Of a DNA stretch of 64,000 nt, positions 9,938 to 18,467 are shown in pieces. The notes under the pieces are model-generated. The model saw only the letters and a list, made by a program, of their open reading frames with translations, was not told the origin of the DNA and did no database searches. The stretch is taken from positions 689,501 to 753,500 of the forward strand of contig NZ_KQ130454.1 of assembly GCF_001046635.1 (NCBI RefSeq), read 5' to 3'. This DNA is from Novosphingobium barchaimii LL02. Lineage in GTDB: Bacteria > Pseudomonadota > Alphaproteobacteria > Sphingomonadales > Sphingomonadaceae. Position numbers and translations under genes: made by a program. How positions within the stretch are numbered: the first letter of the stretch is position 1; each line of letters begins with the position of its first letter.

Positions 9938-10030
9938 CCTTCAAACACTTCACGCAACCGGCGCGGCGACGGTGCTTTTCCCCATACGTGCCGATATGCT
10001 CCTCCACATGCCCAACCTGACGCGCCCCGC

Positions 10031-12481
10031 ATGACCGAACCAGGCCTTGTCCCGCAGGAGATCGCCGACTGGTTCGACGCGCGCGGCTGGCGGGTCCGCC
10101 GGCACCAGCGCGAGATGCTTGCTGCCGCCGACAGGGGCAACCATGCCCTGCTGGTCGCGGATACCGGCGCGGGCAAGACGCTTTCGGGGTTTCTCCCCAC
10201 GCTCGCCGCGTTCTGCCCGTCGCGACTGGCCGGCACAAAGGTGCCCGAAGGCCTGCACACGCTTTACGTCTCACCGCTCAAGGCATTGGCGACAGACGTT
10301 CAGCGAAACCTCCTCGCGCCGATCGAGGAGATTGGCCTGCCCATCCGTGTCGAGACGCGAAGCGGGGATACCTCGTCAGACCGCAAGGCCCGTCAGCGCT
10401 CACGTCCGCCGCATGTCCTGCTGACCACGCCCGAATCGCTATCGCTGCTGCTCAGCTACCCCGAGGCGCCGGAATTGTTCGCGGGCCTCCAGCGCGTAGT
10501 GATCGACGAGGTCCATGCCTTCGCCACCGGCAAACGCGGCGACTTGCTGGCGCTGGCGCTGGCACGGCTGCAGGCGATCAACCCGGCACTCCAGCGCGCC
10601 GCCCTTTCGGCGACGTTGGCGGACCCGGACGAGTATCGCGGCTGGCTTGCGCCCTGGGGTGAGATCGACAGCGTGGAACTGGTGGTGGGCGAGCCGGGCG
10701 CCGACCCGCAGGTCGACATCCTGCTCCCGCGCGAGGAGCGCATCCCGTGGAGCGGCCATGCCGCGACCTGGGCGATCCCCCAGCTCATCGAGCAGATCCG
10801 TGCCCATCGCACTACGCTGATCTTCACCAACACGCGGTTTCTGGCCGAATACATCTTCCAGGAACTGTGGAATGCGAACGACGGCAACCTGCCGATCGGC
10901 ATCCACCACGGGTCACTTTCCCGCGAGGCCAGGGCCAAGGTCGAGGGCGCGATGGCCGAGGGCCAGCTGCGGGCGCTGGTGTGTACCGCCAGTCTCGATC
11001 TGGGGATCGACTGGGGGGATATCGACCTTGTGGTGCAGATGGGGGCGCCGAAAGGTTCGTCGCGCCTGTTGCAGAGGATCGGGCGCGCCAACCACCGGCT
11101 CGACCAGCCCAGCAAGGCCGTGCTGGTGCCAGGCAACCGCTTCGAATTCCTCGAAGCCTTCGCCGCGCAGGAGGCGGTGCGCCAAGGCCAGCGCGACGGC
11201 GACCCGTTCCGACCCGGCGGGCTGGACGTGCTGGCCCAGCACGTCATGGCTGCCGCCTGCTCGAGACCGTTTCGCGAAGACGCGCTGCTTGCCGAAGTAC
11301 GGTCGTCGCTCCCGTATGCCTGGGTCGATGAGACGCTGTTCGCACGCGTGCTCGAATTCGTGGCGACCGGGGGCTACGCGCTGCGTTCCTACGACCGCTT
11401 CCGGCGCATCGTGCGCGAGAAGGACGGAACCTGGCGGCTGACCCACCCTGAACATGCCGCCCGCCACCGGATGAACGCCGGGATCATCGTCGATGCCGAA
11501 ATGCTCGATGTGCGCTTCCGCAACGGCCGCTCGCTGGGCAAGGTGGAGGAAGGCTTTGGGGCCAGCCTGAAGCCGGGCGACACGTTTCGCTTCGCCGGCC
11601 TGGACCTAGAAGTCGAATCGATGAAGGACCTCGAACTCGTGGTGCGCGCGGCGAAACGGTCCGCGACGATCCCCAGCTACTCCGGGCAGCGGATGCCGAT
11701 CTCGACCCATCTGGCTGACCGGGTTCGCTCGATGCTGTCCGACCGTGCGGGCTGGGCGCGCTTTCCTGACGACGTGCGCGAATGGCTGGAAGTGCAGGAC
11801 TGGCGCTCGCACATGCCCGCACCCGGACGGCTGCTGGTGGAGAGTTTTCCGCACAGGGGCCTTGCCTATACCAGCTACTATACGTTCGAGGGATGGAACG
11901 CGAACCAGTCGCTGGGGATGCTCATCACCCGGCGCATGGAGGACCGGGGGCTCGGCCCGCTCGGTTTCGTCGCCACCGACTATACGCTGGTCGTATGGGG
12001 GCTGAAGGCGGTGGAGGATCCGGCCGCGCTGCTCTCGCCCGATATCCTGACGCACGAGTTTGTCGACTGGGTGCAGCAATCGTACCTGCTACGCCGCGCC
12101 TTTCGCGAGGTTGCGGTAATTTCCGGTCTCGTCGAGCGCCAGCAGCCAGGGAAGCGCAAGTCGGGGCGGCAGGTCACATTCTCTACCGACCTCATCTACG
12201 ATGTCCTGCGCAAGTACGAGCCGGATCACCTCTTGATCGAGGCGGCATGGGCCGATGCCCGCGCACGCATGACCGATGTGGCGCGCGTTGCCGACGTTCT
12301 CGACCGGGCCGCGCGCGAGGTGGACCATGTCGTGCTGGAGCGGATCAGCCCGCTGTCTGTCCCCGCAGTGTCGATGATCGGGCGGGAAACCATGCCGTCG
12401 GGGGCCGCGGACGACGACCTGCTGTTCGAGGCGGAGAGTTTGGCTTCGGTCGCCATGCGGGTGGATTCGCCAGATAACTGA
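10031..12481 (+). CDS. Lhr-like DEXH-box helicase (ligase-associated DNA damage response family)
   Basis: Superfamily 2 nucleic-acid helicase of 816 residues, cytoplasmic. Motifs in order: Q-region RHQREML near 24, Walker A ADTGAGKT at 43-50, DEVH in VVIDEVHAF near 160, SATL motif III, ASLDLGIDWGDID motif V and QRIGRANHR motif VI, followed by a long Lhr-type C-terminal region. Length and motif spacing agree with the TIGR04121 family, usually encoded beside an ATP-dependent DNA ligase, an exonuclease and PdeM. None of those partners is in this window, so here the gene is an orphan. I chose the ATG at 10031 because upstream codons do not look coding; no good ribosome-binding site is visible. 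Confidence 0.88.
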   Translation: MTEPGLVPQEIADWFDARGWRVRRHQREMLAAADRGNHALLVADTGAGKTLSGFLPTLAAFCPSRLAGTKVPEGLHTLYVSPLKALATDVQRNLLAPIEEIGLPIRVETRSGDTSSDRKARQRSRPPHVLLTTPESLSLLLSYPEAPELFAGLQRVVIDEVHAFATGKRGDLLALALARLQAINPALQRAALSATLADPDEYRGWLAPWGEIDSVELVVGEPGADPQVDILLPREERIPWSGHAATWAIPQLIEQIRAHRTTLIFTNTRFLAEYIFQELWNANDGNLPIGIHHGSLSREARAKVEGAMAEGQLRALVCTASLDLGIDWGDIDLVVQMGAPKGSSRLLQRIGRANHRLDQPSKAVLVPGNRFEFLEAFAAQEAVRQGQRDGDPFRPGGLDVLAQHVMAAACSRPFREDALLAEVRSSLPYAWVDETLFARVLEFVATGGYALRSYDRFRRIVREKDGTWRLTHPEHAARHRMNAGIIVDAEMLDVRFRNGRSLGKVEEGFGASLKPGDTFRFAGLDLEVESMKDLELVVRAAKRSATIPSYSGQRMPISTHLADRVRSMLSDRAGWARFPDDVREWLEVQDWRSHMPAPGRLLVESFPHRGLAYTSYYTFEGWNANQSLGMLITRRMEDRGLGPLGFVATDYTLVVWGLKAVEDPAALLSPDILTHEFVDWVQQSYLLRRAFREVAVISGLVERQQPGKRKSGRQVTFSTDLIYDVLRKYEPDHLLIEAAWADARARMTDVARVADVLDRAAREVDHVVLERISPLSVPAVSMIGRETMPSGAADDDLLFEAESLASVAMRVDSPDN

Positions 12482-12523
12482 AGCGCGGCGCCATAGCGCC
12501 GGCATACCTAAAGGCCGCCAGGG

Positions 12524-12545
12524 GAAAGGGTCTGGGGCCCTGAGA
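12524..12545 (+). repeat. Short copy of the REP-like repeat
   Basis: The sequence GAAAGGGTCTGGGGCCCTGA, just after the helicase stop, matches the core (AAAGGGGTCTGGGGC) of the reverse complement of 9761-9799. It is short, so the relationship is tentative. Confidence 0.4.
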
Positions 12546-12578
12546 TTGCGTTTTTACCGCCAACCTTCGCAGACACAC

Positions 12579-12608
12579 AAAAAAGGGGCGGATCGCTCCG
12601 CCCCTTTT
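12579..12608. terminator. Bidirectional terminator between helicase and exbD
   Basis: An 8-bp stem (GGGGCGGA / TCCGCCCC) with a TCGC loop is flanked by A-run and T-run (AAAA at 12581-12584, TTTT at 12605-12608), so it can act on both converging transcripts. Confidence 0.85.
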
Positions 12609-12645
12609 GGGTGTCCCTTGCGGGACCAGTCTTGGAACCTTTGGC

Positions 12646-13080
12646 TTACTTGCCGAAGTTCGCGAACTGTTCGTTGCCGACGAAGCCGAACTTCGTGACA
12701 TTTGCCGCCTTGATCACCTGCAGGACCTGGGCAGACAGCTCATAGCTGGCTTCCGGTTCCGGCTGGAACTGAAGTTCCGGCTCGGTGGCCATACGGGTGG
12801 TGGCCTGCAGCGAGTTGACCAGACCGTTCTGGTCGATCTGCACGCCGTTCCACAAGATCTTGCTGTCCTGGGTCAGGACGATCTTGTTCTTGATCGGATC
12901 GATCGGCGGCGGTGTGTCCGTCGGAGGAGTCGCGACCGGCAGATCGATATCGATCGAGTGGGTCGCAACCGGGATGGTGATGATGAACATGATGAGGAGC
13001 ACGAGCATGACGTCGATCAACGGCGTCGTGTTCATGTCCATCATCGGGGAGCCATCATCTTTGCCCGCTGACATTGCCAT
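12646..13080 (-). CDS. exbD: ExbD/TolR family biopolymer transport protein (second copy)
   Basis: 144-residue inner-membrane protein with one N-terminal transmembrane helix and a periplasmic domain; with ExbB it uses the proton gradient to drive TonB. The N-terminus keeps the family signature MNTTPLIDVMLVLLIMFII, with the essential aspartate in the helix. After the helix it has a proline-rich stretch (PPTDTPPPIDP). It is the last of four same-strand genes (tonB, exbB, exbD, exbD). The two ExbD proteins differ substantially, so they may form heterodimers or serve different transporters; that is inference. Confidence 0.93.
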   Translation of the reverse strand: MAMSAGKDDGSPMMDMNTTPLIDVMLVLLIMFIITIPVATHSIDIDLPVATPPTDTPPPIDPIKNKIVLTQDSKILWNGVQIDQNGLVNSLQATTRMATEPELQFQPEPEASYELSAQVLQVIKAANVTKFGFVGNEQFANFGK

Positions 13081-13107
13081 GGAAAGTTACTCCTGTTCCT
13101 GCCTACG

Positions 13108-13641
13108 TCAGCCGTTCGGGTCGACGGGGTTGGTGATGAAGCCAACCGTCGGGTAACCCGAGACTTGAACGTTGTAGATCGCACCAGCCACGCAGCGCCA
13201 GGGAGCCTGGACGTCGCCGCGGATGTGGACCTGCGGGATGAGCTCCGGGTTCGACATCAGAGCCTGCGGGCCACCTTCACGCTTCACGATTGCATCGAGA
13301 CGCTTGAAAGCCTGGTCGCGCAGTTCTTCAGAGGTGACCGGAGTGACGTTGTTGAAGTAGATACGGCATTCGCCGCCGCGCGAGGCGCCCAGATAACCGG
13401 GCTCTCCGGCCGTACGGCCGCCGCTGTCGGTGGTCGAGACGGTGAGGAGAAGGTTTTCGACCTTGTCCTTCGATTCGACTGCTTCGACGACGGGAATGCG
13501 CAGCTTCTCGATCGTCTGGATCGCGACCGGAACCGCAATCAGGAAGATGATCAGAAGCACCAACATGACGTCGACGAGCGGCGTCGTGTTGATGTCGGAC
13601 ATCGGTGCGTCTGCACCGCCTCCGCCCGTGGATATCGCCAT
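13108..13641 (-). CDS. exbD: ExbD/TolR family biopolymer transport protein (first copy)
   Basis: 177-residue ExbD with the signature INTTPLVDVMLVLLIIFLIAV and one N-terminal transmembrane helix. It is longer than the second copy by an insert containing SGGRTAGEPGYLGASRGGECR, and its periplasmic domain ends VSGYPTVGFITN. The start ATG follows GGATAAGACT. It lies between exbB and the shorter exbD on one transcript. Duplicated exbD genes behind exbB recur in sphingomonads and xanthomonads, where TonB-dependent receptors are abundant. Confidence 0.93.
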   Translation of the reverse strand: MAISTGGGGADAPMSDINTTPLVDVMLVLLIIFLIAVPVAIQTIEKLRIPVVEAVESKDKVENLLLTVSTTDSGGRTAGEPGYLGASRGGECRIYFNNVTPVTSEELRDQAFKRLDAIVKREGGPQALMSNPELIPQVHIRGDVQAPWRCVAGAIYNVQVSGYPTVGFITNPVDPNG

Positions 13642-13760
13642 AGTCTTATCCTAATCCTTGCGTTGCCTTGGGGCCGGCGACGGCATTCGCATGCATCGTA
13701 CCGCCGCCGATCTCCCCGTACGGGGGGCGGACCGGAAGGCCGGCCCGCTTCCCGCGCTCC

Positions 13761-14525
13761 TTACGACTTGAGAGGAGCGGCAGCCGGCTTGGGAGCGACG
13801 GGCTTCACGGGTGCGGAACCGATAACGGGCTTCACGGCGCCCTTCGAAGTGATGTTCGCGAGAACGTCATTCGAGAAGCCGGTGAGCAGTTCGGCGATAC
13901 GCTTGTTACGGCTCTGCAGGTAGTTGTAGGCAAGCACCGCGGGAACCGCGACGAGCAGACCGAGAGCGGTCATGATCAGTGCTTCACCAACCGGGCCTGC
14001 GACCTTGTCGATCGATGCCGAACCGGCGAGACCGATGGCGATCAGGGCGCGGTAGATGCCGACAACGGTACCGAACAGACCGATGAACGGCGAGGTCGCA
14101 CCGACGGTAGCGAGGAACGACAGGCCGCCTGCGAGACGCGAATTGACGGTTGCTTCCGAGCGAGCGAGCGAGCCGTGCAGCCAGTCGTGTGCTTCGAGCG
14201 AATCGGTCATCTTGGCGTGCTGGTCTTCAGCGGCGAGGCCGTCGTCGACGAGCTGGCGCCAGGCGCTGTTCTTGTCGAGCTTGGCAGCGCCTTCGCGCAG
14301 GGTCGGCGCCTTCCAGAAGGTCGTGCGGATGGTGTTGAACTGGCGCAGGATCTTCGACTGTTCGAACCACTTGGTGAACAGGATGTAGAACGAACCGAAG
14401 GACATGATGCCCAGGATGATCACGGTCGCGTAGGCGATGAAACCGCCCTGTTCGAGGGCTTCCATGAAGCCGAACTTGTTCTGCGGCGCGCCCGCACCGG
14501 CGGCAAGGATGTCAACGATAAGCAT
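13761..14525 (-). CDS. exbB: MotA/TolQ/ExbB proton channel family protein
   Basis: Inner-membrane proton-conducting subunit of the TonB motor, 254 residues. It has the three-helix layout of the family: first helix GGFIAYATVIILGIMSFG at about 28-45, a cytoplasmic loop, then two helices including GATSPFIGLFGTVVGIYRAL and GEALIMTALGLLVAVPAVLAYN, the conserved TolQ/ExbB core with its threonine and glycine positions. The C-terminus is rich in Pro/Ala/Lys (KPVAPKPAAAPLKS). The ATG at 14525 has GAGAGG upstream. It is the second gene of tonB-exbB-exbD-exbD. Confidence 0.95.
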   Translation of the reverse strand: MLIVDILAAGAGAPQNKFGFMEALEQGGFIAYATVIILGIMSFGSFYILFTKWFEQSKILRQFNTIRTTFWKAPTLREGAAKLDKNSAWRQLVDDGLAAEDQHAKMTDSLEAHDWLHGSLARSEATVNSRLAGGLSFLATVGATSPFIGLFGTVVGIYRALIAIGLAGSASIDKVAGPVGEALIMTALGLLVAVPAVLAYNYLQSRNKRIAELLTGFSNDVLANITSKGAVKPVIGSAPVKPVAPKPAAAPLKS

Positions 14526-14596
14526 GCGATATACCTCTCAAGAAGAATGCAGGAGTAGGTCAGGACCAAAAGGTGCCGTCCGGACCAGCCTTGGAG

Positions 14597-15262
14597 TTAG
14601 TTGAGCTTGTAAACGATCGCCGTCGAATAATTCGACGAGACCGGATTGCCGCCGTCGTCAAGCGCCGGGTCGAAACGCGCATAACGCGTCATACCGTCGC
14701 AAGCCGCCTCATCGAGGTCGGGGCTGCCGCTGGAGCTCGATACCGAGCAGGCGCTGACACGGCCATCCGCACCGATCTGGACACGAACGCCCACGCGGCC
14801 TTCGCGCTCTTCACGCGCAGCCCGGGTCGGGTAGTTCGACTGGATGCGACCAGCCCAGCCAGCCTGACCCTTCGGCCTTACACCGCGGGCCTTCGAAGGT
14901 CCGGGAGGAGGCGGAGGAGCAGCCTGAATCGGCGGCGCAGTCTGGATCATCGGCGGCGGTGCCGGCGGCGGAGTCTGCACCGTCACCACCTGAGGCGGAG
15001 CCGGGGCAATATTGATAGGCGGCGGCGGCGCCACGATGGGCGGCGGCGGCGTATCGGGTTGTTCAGGCGGAGGCGGCGGCGGCTCCTCTTCCTTGGGTTT
15101 CTCTTCCTTGATATCCACGGTGGTCACCTTCTTGATGACCTGTTGCGCCGCCTTGTAGGCCAAGCCGGTGACAAGCGCATAGCCGACGAAGACGTGGATC
15201 AAGGCGACAATGACAAGAGCAACAATCTTGTTGGTGCTCATTTGCTGGTCAGCGTAAGCCAT
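14597..15262 (-). CDS. tonB: TonB energy transducer
   Basis: Periplasm-spanning protein that couples the ExbB/ExbD motor to TonB-dependent outer-membrane receptors. In 221 residues it shows a single N-terminal membrane anchor (IVALVIVALIHVFVGYALV), a Lys/Glu then very proline-rich spacer at about 55-125, and a C-terminal TonB fold with YPTRAAREEREGRVGVRVQI, including the YP that contacts the TonB box. It heads the cluster with exbB and two exbD genes on the same strand; the spacing (71 bases to exbB) suggests one operon. Confidence 0.94.
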   Translation of the reverse strand: MAYADQQMSTNKIVALVIVALIHVFVGYALVTGLAYKAAQQVIKKVTTVDIKEEKPKEEEPPPPPPEQPDTPPPPIVAPPPPINIAPAPPQVVTVQTPPPAPPPMIQTAPPIQAAPPPPPGPSKARGVRPKGQAGWAGRIQSNYPTRAAREEREGRVGVRVQIGADGRVSACSVSSSSGSPDLDEAACDGMTRYARFDPALDDGGNPVSSNYSTAIVYKLN

Positions 15263-15641
15263 TCAGACGCATCACTCCATTACCAAGCCCCGAACCGTTT
15301 CTGACGGAAACCAATCCCGACAAGACGTGTCCAAGGGCGCCCATGGCTTCCCCCGAACGGAGGAATCCATGACGAAACTACAATTACCCACCCTGACGGC
15401 TGACAGTCTACCTTCCCGTGAACGAACCCGACGGGAAGACGAACCGCGGGGCATTTTTTAGTATTTTTGCCCCATTTTGCAGGCTTCTTAACGGTGAAGC
15501 CTTCCCTGCGCAACGCCTTATCGCGGTGGCGGGTGTTAACGGACAATTCATGCCGCGTTAGGTGAGTTTGATCCAGTGCAATTTTGTGCATAGCCCGCAC
15601 TGCGGCTATAAGGCATCGCATTTCCACGGAGATTATCCTTC
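15263..15641. other. Intergenic region between divergent tonB and a secreted-protein gene
   Basis: 379 bases without a convincing gene. It contains a hairpin CTTCCCGT / ACGGGAAG (15412-15438) without a T-run, and an AT-rich-centred inverted repeat GGGGCA-N14-TGCCCC (15448-15473) that could be an operator or hairpin. The tonB and 15642 promoters must lie here. I found no recognisable Fur box. Confidence 0.4.
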
Positions 15642-16499
15642 ATGTCCTTCAAATCGCAGCACCTTGCAGGGCTTCTGGCGGGTGCCTATCTGGCGCTTGC
15701 TCCCGTTATGGCGAGCGCCCAGGCGGCTCCCGGAGGACTTCCTGCGGCGTCTAACGAGGTAACCTATGCCGATGTGGCGGACCTTGCCGATTCGGCAGGC
15801 CTGGTCGTGCAGGCGCAGATCGCGAAGATGGTACGGGTCGAAGATGCCCGCGCACCGGGTCTGACACCGGGCCATGGCCGCTTTTATATTCAGGCGAACA
15901 CCAAAGCGTTGCTGACCGGCAAGGCCCCGCTTGGCGAATCGGTTAGCTATCTCGTTGACCTGCCGCTCGACGCCCGCGGCAAGGCGGCCAAGCTGAAGAA
16001 GCAGGACGTGTTCCTGTTCGCTCGTGCAGTGCCGGGCAGGCCCGGCGAGTTGCAGCTGGTTACGCCGACCGCGCAGCAGCTGTGGACCGTCCGGGGCGAA
16101 GCGCGGCTGCGCGCGATCCTGGGCGAGCTGGTTTCGCCCGATGCGCCCGCACACATCACCGGCGTGCGCGAGTTGCTCTATGTACCGGGCAATCTTGCCG
16201 GACAGGGCGAGACGCAGATTTTCTTCACCACCAGGGACAATTCGGCGGCTTCGATCACCGTCCGCCACGAACCCGGCGCCGCGCCGGTATGGGGTGTATC
16301 TTTTTCCGAACTTGTAGCGGACGTTGGCCATCCGCCCCAGCGCGATACACTCGAATGGTATCGCCTTGCCTGCTTCCTGCCCAACCTGCCCCCTGCCCGC
16401 GCCAACATCTCGGGCAGCTATGCCGAACAGCAGCAGGCATTGTCCGACTACCGTATGGTGCTGGGCGACCTTGGCGTGTGCAGCCGCACCTTGCGCTGA
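15642..16499 (+). CDS. Secreted protein of unknown function
   Basis: I do not recognise a family. The 285-residue product has a clear signal peptide (about residues 1-27, ending VMASAQAAPG) and no other membrane segment, so it is periplasmic or outer-membrane-associated. The mature protein reads as a mixed alpha/beta domain with motifs such as GRFYIQANTKALLTGKAP, KKQDVFLFARAV and DTLEWYRLACFLPNLPP; two cysteines (in RLACFLP and GVCSRTLR) could form a disulfide. Its start follows GGAGATTATCCTTC. It precedes hom by 100 bases on the same strand and could be co-transcribed, though I see no functional link. Confidence 0.8.
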   Translation: MSFKSQHLAGLLAGAYLALAPVMASAQAAPGGLPAASNEVTYADVADLADSAGLVVQAQIAKMVRVEDARAPGLTPGHGRFYIQANTKALLTGKAPLGESVSYLVDLPLDARGKAAKLKKQDVFLFARAVPGRPGELQLVTPTAQQLWTVRGEARLRAILGELVSPDAPAHITGVRELLYVPGNLAGQGETQIFFTTRDNSAASITVRHEPGAAPVWGVSFSELVADVGHPPQRDTLEWYRLACFLPNLPPARANISGSYAEQQQALSDYRMVLGDLGVCSRTLR

Positions 16500-16599
16500 G
16501 TTTCGGTGTCCCGGGCGAGGCCTGGGACACCGGGATCGTCCAAGGCGCTGGAAATTCCCGCCAGCCTGGCTTACGGCGCGCTCCCGAAAAGGAGCTTGC

Positions 16600-17907
16600 A
16601 TGGTCGAACCGCTCAATATCGCGCTTGCCGGACTGGGAACCGTCGGCAGTGGCGTCGTCCGCCTCATCGAGACCAACGCGGAGCTGATTGCCCGCCGCGC
16701 CCGCCGCCCGATCCGCATTGCGGCGGTTAGCGCGCGCGACCGCACCAAGGATCGCGGCGTCGACCTCTCGCGCTACGACTGGGAGGACGACACTGCCGCC
16801 CTCGCCGCGCGCGCCGATGTCGACGTGGTGGTGGAGATGGTCGGCGGGTCTGACGGCCCGGCCCTGGCGTTGGCCCGCAACGCGATTGCGGGCGGCAAGG
16901 GCCTGGTCACCGCCAACAAGGCGATGATCGCGCACCACGGGCTGGAACTGGCCGCAGCGGCCGAAGCGGCCGGCGTCGCGCTCAAATTCGAGGCGGCAGT
17001 GGCCGGGGGCATCCCGGTCATCAAGGGGCTGAGCGAAGGCGCGGCCGCCAATGCCATCGAGCGGGTCTACGGAATCCTCAACGGCACCTGCAACTACATC
17101 CTCTCCACCATGGAAGACACCGGCCGCGACTTCGCGGACGTGCTCGCCGATGCGCAGCGGATGGGCTATGCCGAAGCCGACCCGACCTTCGATATCGAAG
17201 GCATCGACGCGGCGCACAAGCTCTCGATCCTCGCCGCGATCGCCTTTGGAACGCGCCTGCGCTTCGATGCGGTGGAAACGATGGGTATCAGCCGCGTGAA
17301 GGCCGCCGATATCGAGCAGGCCCGCGCGCTGGGCTACGTCATCCGCCTGATCGGCATGGCCGGGATCGACGGCACCAATGGCAGCGCTCGCCTGTTCCAG
17401 CGTGTGCGTCCGCATCTGGTGCCGATCGACCACCCGCTGGCCCATGTCGACGGCGCAACCAATGCGGTCGTCGCCGAGGGCAATTTCATGGGCCGCCTGC
17501 TGTTCCAGGGCGCAGGCGCCGGTGACGGACCGACCGCCAGCGCGGTGGTTGCCGACATCATCGACATCGCCAAGGGCGAGAAGGGCCCCGCCTTCGCGAT
17601 GCCCGCCGCCGAACTGGAAGCGATGGAACCGGCTTCGTCCGGCCACCGCGTGGGCAGCTCGTATATCCGCTTCACCGTGCCCGATCGTCCGGGCGTGCTG
17701 GCGGACATCACCGCCGCCATGCGCGATGCCGGCGTTTCGATAGAGAGCCTGATCCAGAAGGGCGACCCTGACCAGGACGGCGAAGTGATCCTCGCCGTGG
17801 TCACGCACCCGGGCCCCGAAAGCGCGGTAACCGAGGCCATGCGCATCCTCGACGGATCCGACAGCCTCGCCGGGCGCCCGCTGGTGATGCAGATCATCGG
17901 CGCCTGA
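16600..17907 (+). CDS. hom: Homoserine dehydrogenase
   Basis: Reduces aspartate semialdehyde to homoserine, the branch point to threonine and methionine. The 435-residue protein has an N-terminal Rossmann motif ALAGLGTVGSGVV (9-20), the catalytic domain with GIPVIKGLSEG and NGTCNYILSTM, DPTFDIEGIDAAHKL with the substrate aspartates, and a C-terminal ACT domain (VPDRPGVLADITAAMRDAGVS) for feedback inhibition, usually by threonine. The ATG at 16600 has AAAAGGAG at ideal spacing. Confidence 0.96.
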   Translation: MVEPLNIALAGLGTVGSGVVRLIETNAELIARRARRPIRIAAVSARDRTKDRGVDLSRYDWEDDTAALAARADVDVVVEMVGGSDGPALALARNAIAGGKGLVTANKAMIAHHGLELAAAAEAAGVALKFEAAVAGGIPVIKGLSEGAAANAIERVYGILNGTCNYILSTMEDTGRDFADVLADAQRMGYAEADPTFDIEGIDAAHKLSILAAIAFGTRLRFDAVETMGISRVKAADIEQARALGYVIRLIGMAGIDGTNGSARLFQRVRPHLVPIDHPLAHVDGATNAVVAEGNFMGRLLFQGAGAGDGPTASAVVADIIDIAKGEKGPAFAMPAAELEAMEPASSGHRVGSSYIRFTVPDRPGVLADITAAMRDAGVSIESLIQKGDPDQDGEVILAVVTHPGPESAVTEAMRILDGSDSLAGRPLVMQIIGA

Positions 17908-17917
17908 TACAGCCAAC

Positions 17918-17945
17918 CTGTCCTCCCCATCCACGGGGAGGACAG
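17918..17945. terminator. Bidirectional hairpin terminator between hom and a secreted-protein gene
   Basis: A perfect 11-bp stem (CTGTCCTCCCC / GGGGAGGACAG) with a 6-base loop lies 10 bases after each of the two converging stop codons. There is no T-run. Stems of the type CCTCCCC-GGGGAGG recur between genes in sphingomonad genomes as far as I recall, so it may be a dispersed repeat that doubles as a terminator. Confidence 0.65.
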
Positions 17946-17955
17946 TAAAGCCCGA

Positions 17956-18405
17956 TTATCGTGGAGCCCGGATTTCGCCCTTGGCGATCTTGTCGGCGTC
18001 CGAACCAGCCGGGGCCATCGGGATCGTCGACAGATCGATGATATAGGGCCGCTCGACAGAGCCGAACGTGGCTGTGGCCTTGCCCTTGAAGATACCGCCC
18101 CCGGCAACGTCGGGGGTATGCAGCCTCCCATCCTTGAGCGCCTGATCCGAGGTGGGGTCGGAATCGGCAGTGGACGGCATCCGGAACTGGTCCTGATCGG
18201 GCGCGCAGACCACGATCTCGTTCTGGCGCGTGGGGTTGGCGCATTCGTTATGCGTCTTGTCCGGGGTGATCCGGCCGCCGGCGCCCAGCATCTTTTCGGC
18301 AAGCGCCCGGTCCGCATCGGATGGACCTGCGGAAGCCGTCTGCGCAATCGCCGGAACGGGGGCTAAGACCACGATTGCAAAAAGGTAAATCCAGCTTCTC
18401 GACAA
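17956..18405 (-). CDS. Secreted protein of unknown function
   Basis: 149 residues with a signal peptide (SWIYLFAIVVLAPVPAIAQ, about 1-21) and a small mature domain with two cysteines (HNECAN and VVCAPD) that probably form a disulfide. The mature part has no motif that I recognise. It starts with a TTG at 18405, supported by AGAGGAA six bases upstream; no ATG gives the complete signal peptide. It is divergent from glpX, with only 62 bases between the two start codons, so promoters and possibly regulation are shared. Confidence 0.75.
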   Translation of the reverse strand: MSRSWIYLFAIVVLAPVPAIAQTASAGPSDADRALAEKMLGAGGRITPDKTHNECANPTRQNEIVVCAPDQDQFRMPSTADSDPTSDQALKDGRLHTPDVAGGGIFKGKATATFGSVERPYIIDLSTIPMAPAGSDADKIAKGEIRAPR

Positions 18406-18467
18406 CTCAAATTCCTCTGTCTAAGCGATCCGAACCTTTTTCCTCCCTGGATTACTCCGGAGTGAAC

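Larger units (their letters stand above)
9697..10030. other. Intergenic region with a long inverted-repeat pair
   Basis: This 334-base stretch separates the divergent prfC and helicase genes. A plus-strand frame is open through it, but the translation has no helicase-like sequence before 10031. It holds two arms of a ~39-base imperfect inverted repeat (9761-9799 and 9898-9937) and, between them, a GC-rich stem-loop (CGCGGCGCGCGCAG with CTGCGCCGCG). It must also contain the two divergent promoters, which I could not place with confidence. Confidence 0.5.

Noticed and set aside
9710-10030. N-terminal extension of the helicase gene
   Set aside because: The frame is open, but it runs through both repeat arms and gives no helicase-like sequence. 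The Q-region begins shortly after 10031.
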